Part shown: in pieces, positions 1-6,424 of the stretch
How positions within the stretch are numbered: the first letter of the stretch is position 1
Layout: each line of letters starts with the position of its first letter
Origin: Deltaproteobacteria bacterium
Lineage (GTDB): Bacteria > Desulfobacterota > Desulfobacteria > Desulfobacterales > JAFDFH01
Assembly: GCA_019309945.1 (NCBI GenBank)
Contig: JAFDFH010000161.1
Coordinates: 1 to 8,053, forward strand
DNA: 8,053 nucleotides
Direction: 5' to 3'
Position numbers and translations under genes: made by a program
The notes under the pieces: model-generated
The model's input: the letters and a program-made list of their open reading frames with translations, nothing else
Told to the model about the DNA's origin: nothing
Databases searched by the model: none

Positions 1-22
1 TCCTCGTTTCTGGACGGACACT
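1..22 (-). mobile_element. End of a small palindromic element (partial, continues outside the window)
   Basis: The first 22 bases are the exact reverse complement of 7823-7844, which is the left end of the 143-bp element described at 7823-7965. The core shared word is AGTGTCCGTCCAGAAACG on the minus strand. Only one end of this copy is visible; the rest must lie upstream. The base pair after the repeat core is TA, as at both edges of the downstream copy, which fits insertion at a TA dinucleotide, although the exact border is not certain. The identity over 22/22 bases suggests a fairly recent copy. It carries no coding capacity in the visible part. Confidence 0.75.
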
Positions 23-28
23 ACATAG

Positions 29-44
29 ACCCTAATGCTAGGGT
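29..44. repeat. Small hairpin in the leader of the first gene
   Basis: acccta (29-34) and tagggt (39-44) pair perfectly across a 4-base loop. There is no T-tract after it, so it is not an obvious intrinsic terminator. It lies between the mobile-element end and the first gene. A stem of this size can occur by chance, so a function is not claimed. Confidence 0.3.
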
Positions 45-106
45 AGCGTCAGAACAAAAATTTCAGTTCAGGTTAAATGCGAAATCGGCAATTGCAGAAT
101 TTCTGC

Positions 107-110
107 AGGA
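107..110 (+). promoter_or_regulatory. Ribosome binding site of the first GT2 gene
   Basis: AGGA lies 6 bases before the ATG at 117 and supports that start. It directly follows a 13-base palindrome (gcagaatttctgc, 94-106) that could partly sequester it if folded. I see no convincing sigma-70 promoter between 23 and 106. Confidence 0.6.
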
Positions 111-116
111 AATAAT

Positions 117-1058
117 ATGTGTAAAATCTTAATTGGCATACCGGTATTGGACAACATTGAGATAACACGGGCATGTCTTCACCATTTATATAAATATACG
201 GATATGAACCGGCTGAACTTAAATGTCGCTTTGCTCATACTGGATAATGGGTCCAGGGATGATATCGCCGGTTTACTCAGGCAAGAGTTCGGAGATCCAC
301 GCTTTCCCACGTATTATTTAAGGAACCCCATCAATTTAGGTGTTGCCATTGCCTGGAATCAAATTTTACGATTCTCCCCTGAAAACGTCCCCGGGCTATC
401 CTTTTACTATGACTACTATGTTATCTCCAATAACGATGCATTGTTCGGTCCGGACTGGTTGCAGCCCCTTGTCGAAGCCATGCTGAGTGACAACCGTATC
501 GGTTGGGTTTCGGTGATGGAAAACGGCTCGCCGGTTCTGGATGAACTCATTGAGGCCCATTCGCTGTCAAAAAAACACCGTGTGGATCCCGGCACACCCT
601 ATACGACTGAAGTTATTCATGATAGTGTTGAACAAATATACAAAAAATGGGGGGGCCATAAGTCATTCTGTCAACTGCTAAAAAACAAAAAATTACCCGG
701 CTTTATACCCTTTCGAAAAGCAGGTCGATCCGCCGTTTGCTTTATGGTAAGACCGGCGATGATCAACCAGGTTGGTTTTTTCGATGAAGATTACGCACCC
801 ATCGGTATCTCGGAGGATTTAGAGTATTTTTTACGAATGGAGCGACTACTGACCCCATCCTGGCTTACGGAAGCTAAATATCCGGAAGATGAAAAATGGA
901 AAAGTGGGTTTTGTGGACGAAGTATTGTCCATCATAATTGGTGCTCGACACATCAGGGTCCCAACTTTGACGGACGCAAATGGGACAAGGCCCGGGAAAA
1001 AAACTGGAAAGCCAAGTTCGGAAAGTCAAAGAAATATTATACGAAACTTCTTCCATAA
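117..1058 (+). CDS. GT2 family glycosyltransferase
   Basis: This is a 313-residue cytosolic GT-A fold glycosyltransferase of family 2, predicted to transfer a sugar from a nucleotide-sugar donor to a growing LPS core or surface glycan. The N-terminal nucleotide-binding half shows LILDNGS (40-46) and NLGVAIAWNQ (73-82). The metal-binding DXD position appears as SNNDALFGPDW (104-114), with NND in place of the usual DXD, a variant common in rhamnosyl- and O-antigen-type GT2 proteins. The acceptor half shows VGFFDEDY (219-226) and ISEDLEYFLRME (231-242), the usual FDE...ED pair containing the likely catalytic base. A stretch of about 60 residues (142-200), rich in Lys and aromatic residues, separates the two halves and is longer than in minimal family members. 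No transmembrane segment is evident. The ATG has a good ribosome binding site. The donor and acceptor cannot be named from sequence alone. Confidence 0.9.
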   Translation: MCKILIGIPVLDNIEITRACLHHLYKYTDMNRLNLNVALLILDNGSRDDIAGLLRQEFGDPRFPTYYLRNPINLGVAIAWNQILRFSPENVPGLSFYYDYYVISNNDALFGPDWLQPLVEAMLSDNRIGWVSVMENGSPVLDELIEAHSLSKKHRVDPGTPYTTEVIHDSVEQIYKKWGGHKSFCQLLKNKKLPGFIPFRKAGRSAVCFMVRPAMINQVGFFDEDYAPIGISEDLEYFLRMERLLTPSWLTEAKYPEDEKWKSGFCGRSIVHHNWCSTHQGPNFDGRKWDKAREKNWKAKFGKSKKYYTKLLP

Positions 1059-1086
1059 CAATAAGGATAATGCTCCCGCCTGATAC

Positions 1087-1090
1087 GAGG
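1087..1090 (+). promoter_or_regulatory. Closely spaced ribosome binding site of the WaaE-like gene
   Basis: GAGG lies only 2 bases before the ATG at 1093, tighter than the usual 5-9. The start is nevertheless well supported, because the conserved N-terminal strand (IGIAVIAKNE) begins within six residues. Weak initiation, or coupling to the gene that ends 34 bases upstream, is possible. Confidence 0.4.
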
Positions 1091-1092
1091 AT

Positions 1093-1866
1093 ATGGAAAT
1101 TCAGAGAATAGGCATTGCCGTCATCGCAAAAAACGAGGTGGATCGTATCGGACGCCTGCTAAAGGGCGCGACCTTTGCCGATGAAATCGTTGTTATCGAC
1201 TCAGGGAGTACGGACGGTACTCAGACACTCTGTGAAAAAATGGGCGCTAAGGTCCTGTTCAATGAATGGCCGGGATATTCTGCCCAAAAACAGTTCGCCC
1301 TGGAAGCGACCACCGCGGACTGGATTCTCAACCTGGATGCCGACGAGGCAATTTCAGAAGCACTTGCCAGGGAGATCCAGGATGCGACGGCAAATGCCCG
1401 ACCGGATGTATGTGCTTTTTCCATGCCCAGATTGTCCTGGTATCTGGGCCGCTGGATAAAACACGGCGGTTGGTATCCGGATCGCAAAGTGCGTCTGGTT
1501 CGCAGGGGCAAAGGTAAATGGAGCGGTGATACCCTCCATGAACATCTTATGGTTGAGGGCAAGACGTTTCATCTTTCAAACCCCATCTTGCATTATGTCT
1601 ACAGGGGAATTTCCGATCAGTTGAATACGATGAACCGCTTTTCGGATATCTATGCTGCCGCGCGGGGTCCATCAAAAAGTTGGTTTGTCATGGCCGGCAT
1701 CGTTCACATGATCGGCAAATTCGCAGAGTGTTATGCGTGGAAACTCGGCTTCCTTGATGGAATTGCCGGGCTTGTCATTGCCGTGAATTCCGCCTGGTAT
1801 GTATTCCTGAAGCATGCCAAATCGTGGGAGCTAGGTCTGCATGAAGAAAATCGTTCTGGCAATTGA
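1093..1866 (+). CDS. WaaE/KdtX-like GT2 glycosyltransferase (LPS core)
   Basis: This 257-residue protein has the full signature of the WaaE/KdtX branch of GT2 enzymes, which in enterobacteria add glucose to the inner-core heptose. Visible motifs in order are AVIAKNE (9-15), IDSGSTDGT (35-43), EWPGYSAQKQFAL (58-70), WILNLDADE (77-85, with the DXD metal site DAD), and WIKHGGWYPDRKVRLVRR (121-138). These are followed by a GDTLHEHL segment (145-152) in which the HE pair is typical. The C-terminal 60 residues are hydrophobic and aromatic (about 196-240) and may lie at the membrane surface, as in relatives. Length is normal for the family. It begins 34 bases after the preceding gene and its last 26 bases overlap the following GT4 gene, so the three are probably co-transcribed. 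The exact sugar is unknown; a glucosyl or similar transfer onto heptose or Kdo is inferred from family and context. Confidence 0.92.
   Translation: MEIQRIGIAVIAKNEVDRIGRLLKGATFADEIVVIDSGSTDGTQTLCEKMGAKVLFNEWPGYSAQKQFALEATTADWILNLDADEAISEALAREIQDATANARPDVCAFSMPRLSWYLGRWIKHGGWYPDRKVRLVRRGKGKWSGDTLHEHLMVEGKTFHLSNPILHYVYRGISDQLNTMNRFSDIYAAARGPSKSWFVMAGIVHMIGKFAECYAWKLGFLDGIAGLVIAVNSAWYVFLKHAKSWELGLHEENRSGN
1826..1835 (+). promoter_or_regulatory. Ribosome binding site of the GT4 gene, inside the upstream gene
   Basis: GGGAG (1826-1830) and AGG (1833-1835) precede the ATG at 1841, with 5 bases between the AGG and the start. They lie within the last codons of the WaaE-like gene. This supports the overlapping start and indicates translational coupling. 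Confidence 0.55.
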
Positions 1867-3022
1867 AAATTTTAGCCCCTTTGCCGGCGGAGCGGAATCC
1901 TATGCCGTTGCACTCGCTTCCATACTTGTTCAAAACGGATGGGAGGTCCATCTGTTCGGGGAAACCTGGGAGGGCGAGCCGGGTTCCGCAGTTTTTCACA
2001 GGATCTCCATACCCAAATGGCTACCGTCCTGGGCCAGGATATTGACATTTGCATTGAAACATCGAGGGATGGTAAGGCGTCAAGACTTCGACGTTGTTCT
2101 GGGGTTTGGGAATACGATTGATATGAACGTATACCAGAGTCATGGCGGTGTCCACCGGTTTTCAACTTTGAGAAAGGTTTATTCTGAAAATCATATGATT
2201 TTACGCATTATTAAGCGTGTACTGATTACCTTTTCGATCAAACAGTGGGCCCGGAACTGGATCGAGTCCGCCCCCTTCAGACAAGAGCAAAGGCCAAAAA
2301 TTATAGCCATCTCTCATATGATCAAAAAGGATATGGCATCGTTCTTCCATATAAATGAGGCCGAGATCAAGATTGTTTATAATGGCGTGGATACAACCCA
2401 ATACAACAGCGATTTACAACGGCGCTTGCGTGGACCGTTACGGCACCACCTGGGCATCTCTGAACATGATGTAATTTTCCTTTTTATATCCTATGATCTT
2501 AAAAAAAAGGGGATTCTTCCCCTTGTTGATGCGGCCGCATCTCTAAAGCAAACAAGCAAGGACCGTTTCAAGATTCTGGTTGTCGGCGGATCTCCCTACC
2601 CTTCCCTTTTAAAACGCATTAAAAAAAAAGGCCTGACCGATACGATCATATTTACGGGTCAAAGTCGTTCGATAAAGGAATTCTATGGGAATGCCGACGT
2701 CTTTGTACTGCCCACATATTATGATGCATGCTCTTTGGTCGTGATTGAGGCCATGGCCAGCGGCCTCCCTTCAATCACAACCGTTTACAATGGCGCGGCC
2801 GGAATTATTACCGACGGCAAGGATGGCTACATCATCTCCCACCCACCGGAACCGGTGGAACTGGAAGACCGGATGAGATCCCTGATGGCCCCTGAAACGC
2901 GTGCGCAAATGTCAAAAAAAGCCATGCAGACAGCTAAAAAATACTCCATTGAGCGCAATCACCAGGAGATGATCAAGGTGTTTAATGAAGTGGCAAAACC
3001 GGATGAACTTAGTTTTATTTAA
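1841..3022 (+). CDS. GT4 family glycosyltransferase (WaaG-like)
   Basis: This 393-residue GT-B fold glycosyltransferase of family 4 is a retaining enzyme class that includes WaaG, the LPS core glucosyltransferase I. The N-terminal domain opens with IVLAIENFSPFAGGAESYA (4-22), the Gly-rich acceptor-side loop of the family. Domain linkage is marked by IAISHMIKKDM (155-165) and IVYNGVDTTQY (178-188). The donor domain shows ILVVGG (245-250), FYGNADVFVLPTYYDACSLV (281-300) and VIEAMASGLP (301-310). The EX7E motif is present as D295...E303, with Asp in the first position, a substitution frequent in this subgroup. NGAAGIITDGKDGYI (317-331) completes the donor site. Length is normal. The start overlaps the upstream gene by 26 bp and has a good ribosome binding site. 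The donor is probably UDP-glucose or a related nucleotide sugar (inference); the acceptor is probably core heptose. After this gene the operon is interrupted by a 432-bp spacer. Confidence 0.92.
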   Translation: MKKIVLAIENFSPFAGGAESYAVALASILVQNGWEVHLFGETWEGEPGSAVFHRISIPKWLPSWARILTFALKHRGMVRRQDFDVVLGFGNTIDMNVYQSHGGVHRFSTLRKVYSENHMILRIIKRVLITFSIKQWARNWIESAPFRQEQRPKIIAISHMIKKDMASFFHINEAEIKIVYNGVDTTQYNSDLQRRLRGPLRHHLGISEHDVIFLFISYDLKKKGILPLVDAAASLKQTSKDRFKILVVGGSPYPSLLKRIKKKGLTDTIIFTGQSRSIKEFYGNADVFVLPTYYDACSLVVIEAMASGLPSITTVYNGAAGIITDGKDGYIISHPPEPVELEDRMRSLMAPETRAQMSKKAMQTAKKYSIERNHQEMIKVFNEVAKPDELSFI

Positions 3023-3025
3023 ACC

Positions 3026-3042
3026 CACCACTGCCAGTGGTG
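3026..3042 (+). repeat. Hairpin four bases after the GT4 stop codon
   Basis: caccactg (3026-3033) pairs with cagtggtg (3035-3042); sterically this is a 7-bp stem with a 3-base loop. It could act as a transcript 3' end or attenuator between the two gene blocks. However, it is followed by aacccggac rather than a T-tract, so it is not a standard intrinsic terminator. Confidence 0.35.
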
Positions 3043-3140
3043 AACCCGGACATTATAGCCTTTGTGGCTTAGTGCTCTCATTCGAAAATATTGTTACGTA
3101 TTCTCAAATGTAAAAGTGTATTTACCGCCCGCTTCGCTCA

Positions 3141-3159
3141 AGACGCCAAGAGCGCCAAG
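3141..3159 (+). repeat. Iterated 9-base words (gNcgccaag)
   Basis: agacgccaag followed by agcgccaag forms two near-identical units of 9 bases within 3124-3160. This resembles the low-complexity 'aagacgccaag' intergenic repeats often seen in environmental proteobacterial genomes. A matching word in the opposite orientation (cttagcgactttgcggtt) is at 3333-3350. It is too short to be a CRISPR array and has no spacers. Confidence 0.4.
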
Positions 3160-3166
3160 AAAGACT

Positions 3167-3203
3167 ATTTTTACGGGATCGTAACGACCGATCCCGTAAA
3201 AAT
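3167..3203. repeat. Perfect 15-bp hairpin with 7-base loop
   Basis: atttttacgggatcg (3167-3181) and cgatcccgtaaaaat (3189-3203) are exact reverse complements across the loop taacgac. The T-run is on the 5' arm and the A-run on the 3' arm, the opposite of an intrinsic terminator on either strand. A stem this long without mismatches is unlikely by chance. Its role could be structural (part of a fold-back element) or regulatory in the transcript. Confidence 0.8.
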
Positions 3204-3289
3204 GCTTGCACGCAGTGGGCACAGCTATCGACATCGTCCACACGACGAATCTATACCTGTAAATTGTAGCTACCCCACAAGGCTGATTG

Positions 3290-3322
3290 TTTTTCCGGTT
3301 CGTTCGTTCCGAACCGGAAAAA
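3290..3322. repeat. Perfect 13-bp hairpin with 7-base loop
   Basis: tttttccggttcg (3290-3302) and cgaaccggaaaaa (3310-3322) pair exactly across the loop ttcgttc. The architecture copies the hairpin at 3167-3203: five T at the 5' base, a GC-rich top, a loop of 7, and five A at the 3' base. The stem sequence above the T/A base is different. Confidence 0.8.
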
Positions 3323-3454
3323 AGAGAAAAATCTTAGCGACTTTGCGGTTCAATATAACCGATTATCTATAACCGAATACGTAACCGTATTTATGAATAC
3401 ATGTACTTAGTGGCTTAGGGGCTGAACGATCACAATTAAAGATTCTGGAATATC

Positions 3455-4222
3455 ATGAGATATATTCGTTTAGTAAAAAACGTATCAAACTGGTGGTTAC
3501 ATTTTGCGGTCAAAATGGGTTTTGCCAGAAGTGATCCACTCATATTCAGGATACGCAATAACATTGTTATGGAGGTCCCCATAAGACTTCTCCATGTGTT
3601 CAAGGAAATTTTCATGGAAGAATGTTATACCAGGCGGCTGGCATTCCGCCTACCGGATCGTCCCACCATCATTGATATCGGCGCGAATGCAGGGTTTTTC
3701 TCGTTATTTGCAGCATCCCGATTTTCCGGGGCAACTATCATTGCTTTTGAACCGATTGCCGTAAATTTCAAACAACTCCAACGCAATCGAAACTTGAATA
3801 AAAATGCTTGCATTTTCTGCCGTCAAATGGCTGTGTACGGACATTCCGGTGAGGTCTTGTTGACCTTCGACCCGGATGACAGCTTTACGACAGCCGCCAG
3901 CGTTATCGGAAAGGAAAACCGTCAGAAGGGCACCGTTAAAGTCGCCAGCGTGACATTAGCGGATATATTCGATGAGTATCAGCTGGAACGCTGTGACTTT
4001 TTAAAAATGGATTGCGAGGGATCAGAATACGATATTTTATACAACTGCCCTGATAAATACTTGCACCGGGTTATTCAAATGGCGCTTGAAGTCCATCAGG
4101 GAACGGAGACGAATCATAATATCGAATCTTTGGCCCATTACTTGAATTCCCATGATTTTCGCACGTATCGATCCGGCCACATGCTGTATGTGTCCCGAAA
4201 GAAAGGTAACCCTGAACGGTGA
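3455..4222 (+). CDS. FkbM family SAM-dependent methyltransferase
   Basis: This 255-residue protein has the FkbM methyltransferase domain, which normally O-methylates sugars or polyketides using S-adenosylmethionine. The SAM-binding motif I is IIDIGANAGFFSLFAA (72-87). Motif II (end of strand beta2) is AFEPIAVNFKQL (97-108), in which the acidic Glu99 should contact the ribose. The typical DxDSFTTAASV-like segment is at 139-149, VTLADIFDEY is at 166-175, and the family hallmark LKMDCEGSEYDIL is at 183-195. There is no signal peptide or membrane span, so it is cytosolic. The ATG is preceded only by a weak GGA-containing site. It overlaps the next gene by 4 bp, implying co-translation. In this LPS cluster it probably methylates a core or O-chain sugar; the acceptor is unknown. 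FkbM enzymes also occur in other natural-product clusters, so the target is inferred from neighbours only. Confidence 0.9.
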   Translation: MRYIRLVKNVSNWWLHFAVKMGFARSDPLIFRIRNNIVMEVPIRLLHVFKEIFMEECYTRRLAFRLPDRPTIIDIGANAGFFSLFAASRFSGATIIAFEPIAVNFKQLQRNRNLNKNACIFCRQMAVYGHSGEVLLTFDPDDSFTTAASVIGKENRQKGTVKVASVTLADIFDEYQLERCDFLKMDCEGSEYDILYNCPDKYLHRVIQMALEVHQGTETNHNIESLAHYLNSHDFRTYRSGHMLYVSRKKGNPER

Positions 4223-5154
4223 AGGCTGAACCTGTGAACGCCCATAACATGTTTTTATCACAAAAAAATACATATAACGCCATTTTATTACTATTTAAGC
4301 TATGGGGCCTTGTTCCGCTCAAATATGCTTACCGGTTGAGCAGTCTTTTGGGACTTGTTGCCTTTTGGGCAGATAAAAAGCACCGGAATATAACGATCGA
4401 TAATCTGACCCGGGCATTGGGGACTGAAAAAAATCCACAGGAAATCAAAATAATTGCCAAACGGGTTTTTAAGAATCTCGTGTCTATTATATTTGAGATT
4501 GCATGGTCTATGCGATTAGACCAAAAAGATTACCAAAAGTATTTTTGGGGCAGGGGCATATCCAACTTTAAATCCGCCTATGAAAAGCGTAAGGGGATAC
4601 TGATCCTGACGGCTCATATGGGGAACTGGGAGCTTCTCCCAATTACTACAGCGATAATCCCTTTTCCCCTCAACATACTTTTTCGACCCCTTGACTTTTT
4701 ACCCCTGGATCAGCTTTTTATCCATTTAAGATCTCGATTTGGTGCAAAAATGCTTTCCACCGCCCATTCGATGCGCAAGGTTCTAAGCATCCTGAAACAA
4801 GGTGAAGTCATTGCCATGCTGATGGACCAGAACGTGGACTGGTATGAAGGGGTTTTTGTCGATTTTTTCGGCCGCAAGGCATGTACCAACAAAGGGTTGG
4901 CACTTTTAGCACGAAAGACGGAAGCGCCGGTTGTTCCGGTTTTTCTGATCCGTAAGGAATTCGGATTCATCGTAGAAATCGGGAAAGAGGTTCCCCTCAT
5001 AAAAACCGATGACAAAACGAAGGACATTGAGGCAAATACCCAGCAGTATAACAAGATCATTGAAGATATTATTCGGCGGTACCCTGATCAATGGTTTTGG
5101 GTTCATCAACGCTGGAAGACAAAGCCCTATCAGCCCTGGCCGAAAAAAATGTAA
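4219..5154 (+). CDS. lpxL: Lipid A (Kdo2-lipid IVA) lauroyl-type acyltransferase, LpxL/HtrB family
   Basis: This 311-residue protein of the LpxL/HtrB/MsbB family transfers an acyl chain, usually from acyl-ACP, to the secondary hydroxyl of lipid A at the inner face of the cytoplasmic membrane. The catalytic HX4(D/E) motif is TAHMGNWELL (131-140: His133, Glu138). Other family blocks are HRNITIDNLTRALG (55-68), LMDQNVDWYEGVFVDFFG (201-218), ACTNKGLALLARKTEAPVVP (221-240) and the C-terminal YPDQWFWVHQRWKTKP (288-303). A hydrophobic N-terminal segment (about 21-50) is the expected membrane anchor. Length is typical. The GTG start at 4219 overlaps the preceding stop codon (GTGA), indicating coupling; an in-frame GTG at 4234 preceded by AAGG, or the ATG at 4249, are alternatives that would remove 5 or 10 residues. 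The chain position and acyl length cannot be predicted. The stop codon lies immediately before the target duplication of a mobile element. Confidence 0.93.
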   Translation: MKAEPVNAHNMFLSQKNTYNAILLLFKLWGLVPLKYAYRLSSLLGLVAFWADKKHRNITIDNLTRALGTEKNPQEIKIIAKRVFKNLVSIIFEIAWSMRLDQKDYQKYFWGRGISNFKSAYEKRKGILILTAHMGNWELLPITTAIIPFPLNILFRPLDFLPLDQLFIHLRSRFGAKMLSTAHSMRKVLSILKQGEVIAMLMDQNVDWYEGVFVDFFGRKACTNKGLALLARKTEAPVVPVFLIRKEFGFIVEIGKEVPLIKTDDKTKDIEANTQQYNKIIEDIIRRYPDQWFWVHQRWKTKPYQPWPKKM

Positions 5155-5162
5155 AGTACAGA
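5155..5162 (+). repeat. Target-site duplication, left copy (agtacaga)
   Basis: agtacaga here and again at 5434-5441 exactly flank the 271-bp element at 5163-5433. An 8-bp direct duplication is the length produced by IS66-family transposition. It starts at the first base after the acyltransferase stop codon, so no coding sequence was hit. Confidence 0.9.
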
Positions 5163-5433
5163 GTAACTTCTCAATATGTTCCGGTAGGCCCGCTGCGCCA
5201 TCCGGTAATTTTTTTCAATACGGCCAAAACTTGCAGTTAAGGGCGCCTAACAGTGCCCCGCGCATGGGATCTAAAATGAGTGTGTTGCTTAGCAAAAACA
5301 GGCTACAATCAACAATTTATGCTGTCCGGGTCACTGTAAACCGCCCTAAACTGCTTCAAACAGTTGCCCGCTTTGAAAAAAATTACCGGATGACTCCGCT
5401 GGTATGTTTACCCATAAGTTTTTGAAAAGTTAC
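5163..5433 (+). mobile_element. IS66-like MITE, copy A (271 bp)
   Basis: A non-autonomous element with 12-bp terminal inverted repeats: GTAACTTCTCAA (5163-5174) and TTGAAAAGTTAC (5422-5433), differing at one position. It is bounded by an exact 8-bp target duplication. The terminal GTAA and 8-bp duplication are features of IS66-family elements, and that assignment is inference. Copy B (7526-7804) is about 92% identical in the reverse orientation and carries one extra 8-base tandem unit. The element encodes no transposase. An open frame does run through it, but the two copies differ mostly at amino-acid-changing positions, so it is unlikely to be coding. Before insertion, the acyltransferase and heptosyltransferase genes would have been only 17 bases apart, so the insertion probably weakened their coupling. 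Confidence 0.88.
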
Positions 5434-5441
5434 AGTACAGA
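5434..5441 (+). repeat. Target-site duplication, right copy (agtacaga)
   Basis: Exact repeat of 5155-5162. It ends three bases before the ATG of the heptosyltransferase II remnant, so MITE copy A displaced almost all of the original leader of that gene. No clear ribosome binding site remains between the element and the ATG at 5445. Confidence 0.9.
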
Positions 5442-5444
5442 TCG

Positions 5445-6424
5445 ATGGCGCTAAAATCCTTAAATCATAAAAGCATAAACCGCCTTCTCGTCCGTTCGAC
5501 AAACTGGATTGGCGATGCTGTGATGACCACACCGGCTGTGCGTGCAATTCGAAAAAATTTCCCGAATACGGAAATCTATATTCTCGCTAAGCCCTGGGTT
5601 GTTCCCATATTTGAAAATAACCCCTATGTGAACCAAATCGTGATTTATGATTCGGAAGGTCAACACAAAGGGCTTATCGGGAAACTGAGACTCGCCCGGG
5701 ACCTGAAACGATTCCATTTCGACGCGGTGATTCTTTTACAAAATGCCTTTGAAGCGGCGCTGATTACCTTTTTGGCCGGCATCCCGTGCAGAATTGGATA
5801 TAGTACTGACGCCCGCGGCGCACTACTGACCCATGCAATTGCATGTACGTCAGAAATTAAAAAAGCACATCAAACCGATTATTATCTTAGCATCCTTCGA
5901 GGGCTTGATCTCATTACCGATGGTCAGACACTTAATCTTGAAGTGAGTAAAAATGATGAAACCCGTGCCCGGGAAATTTTGCAACTGCAGGGGATATCCC
6001 CAAAAGACAAATGGATAGGCATCAACCCGGCGGCCACTTACGGGCCCGCAAAACAGTGGTTTCCTAATCGCTATGCCGAATTAGGCGATCGAATTCATAA
6101 CGTTTTTGGACGACCTGTCATCCTTTTCGGGGGTCCCGGCGATCAGGACCTGGGGGAAAAAATCGCACACCTGATGCAACATCGCCTGGTTGATCTTTCA
6201 GGAAAAACCACTCTCGGAGAACAGCGCTGCATGTTCCTTTAATCGCTATTTTCGGTTCCACCAACCCTGAAACGACCGGACCATGGGATCCAAACAGCCG
6301 AATTGTTCGTATTTCAACGGAATGCAGTCCATGTCTGAAACCCGATTGCCCGGAAAATCATCTCAATTGTATGAAACAAATCGATGTGGACATGGTTTTT
6401 CAAGTGGTAAAAGAAATACTATAG
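5445..6424 (+). pseudogene. waaF: Heptosyltransferase II (WaaF), disrupted by internal deletion and frameshift
   Basis: A GT9-family, GT-B fold ADP-heptose:LPS heptosyltransferase II, which adds the second heptose of the inner core. The N-terminal part is intact for about 259 codons: RSTNWIGDAVMTTPAVRAI (17-35, with the conserved Asp24), LQNAFEAAL (98-106), INPAATYGPAKQWFPNRYAE (193-212), ILFGGPGDQD (226-235) and LVDLSGKTTLGE (248-259). After GE (6221) the frame runs into TAA at 6240-6242. From 6224 in another frame, the expected C-terminus continues: ALHVPLIAIFGSTNPETTGP, then a CSPC...DCPENHLNCMKQI cysteine cluster, ending at TAG 6422-6424. By comparison with the neighbouring WaaC, about 22 residues (about 67 bases, a 3n+1 deletion) are missing, including the NDSG-type donor-binding motif and most of the following HxA segment. 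The product should be inactive. A sequencing or assembly fault is possible but would have to remove the whole segment. Confidence 0.88.

Larger units (their letters stand above)
3080..3398. mobile_element. Candidate fold-back/MITE-like element with imperfect 24-bp terminal inverted repeats
   Basis: The segment 3080-3103 is an imperfect inverted match to 3375-3398: 20 of 24 positions agree, with an uninterrupted 11-bp core gttacgtattc at 3093-3103 against 3375-3385. Inside these ends lies a second, looser inverted pair of iterated words: accgcccgcttcgctcaaga with gacgccaag/agcgccaag units on the left (3124-3160), and cttagcgactttgcggtt on the right (3333-3350). Two strong hairpins lie between them. 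The whole therefore folds back on itself. It has no transposase gene. No short target duplication directly abuts the ends; the direct repeat gtggcttag at 3064-3072 and 3410-3418 lies a few bases further out and may be part of the same repeat family. Calling it mobile is inference. Confidence 0.4.
3023..3454. other. Gene-free spacer rich in inverted and iterated repeats
   Basis: This spacer separates the GT4 and FkbM genes. It contains a short hairpin (3026-3042), a direct 9-mer repeat gtggcttag (3064-3072 and 3410-3418), and a candidate fold-back element (3080-3398) with two strong internal hairpins. The one open frame of note (3091-3372, TTG start) runs through both hairpins and the repeat arrays, has no recognisable domain and no good ribosome binding site, and is not called. 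A poor promoter-like pair (TTGCGG 3343-3348, TATCTA 3365-3370) could serve the FkbM gene, but the support is weak. Confidence 0.6.

Noticed and set aside
3026..3042. Intrinsic terminator after the GT4 gene
   Set aside because: The hairpin lacks a following T-tract, so it is listed only as a hairpin.
3141..3159. CRISPR-like array
   Set aside because: Only two 9-base units, no spacers and no cas genes.
3343..3370. Sigma-70 promoter for the FkbM gene (TTGCGG, 16-base gap, TATCTA)
   Set aside because: Both boxes are poor matches and lie within repeat sequence; in AT-rich spacers such pairs occur by chance.
3091..3372. 93-codon open frame with TTG start in the spacer
   Set aside because: It runs through two perfect hairpins and iterated repeat words, lacks a ribosome binding site and shows no recognisable domain; the open frame is best explained by the repeats.
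5009..5425. 138-codon open frame overlapping the acyltransferase end and MITE copy A
   Set aside because: It starts inside the acyltransferase gene in another frame. The part in the MITE is open in both copies, but differences between copies are mostly amino-acid-changing, which does not suggest a maintained protein.
6240..6242. waaF as a genuine short heptosyltransferase of 265 residues
   Set aside because: The missing C-terminal region is clearly present downstream in another frame, so this is a disrupted gene rather than a naturally short protein.
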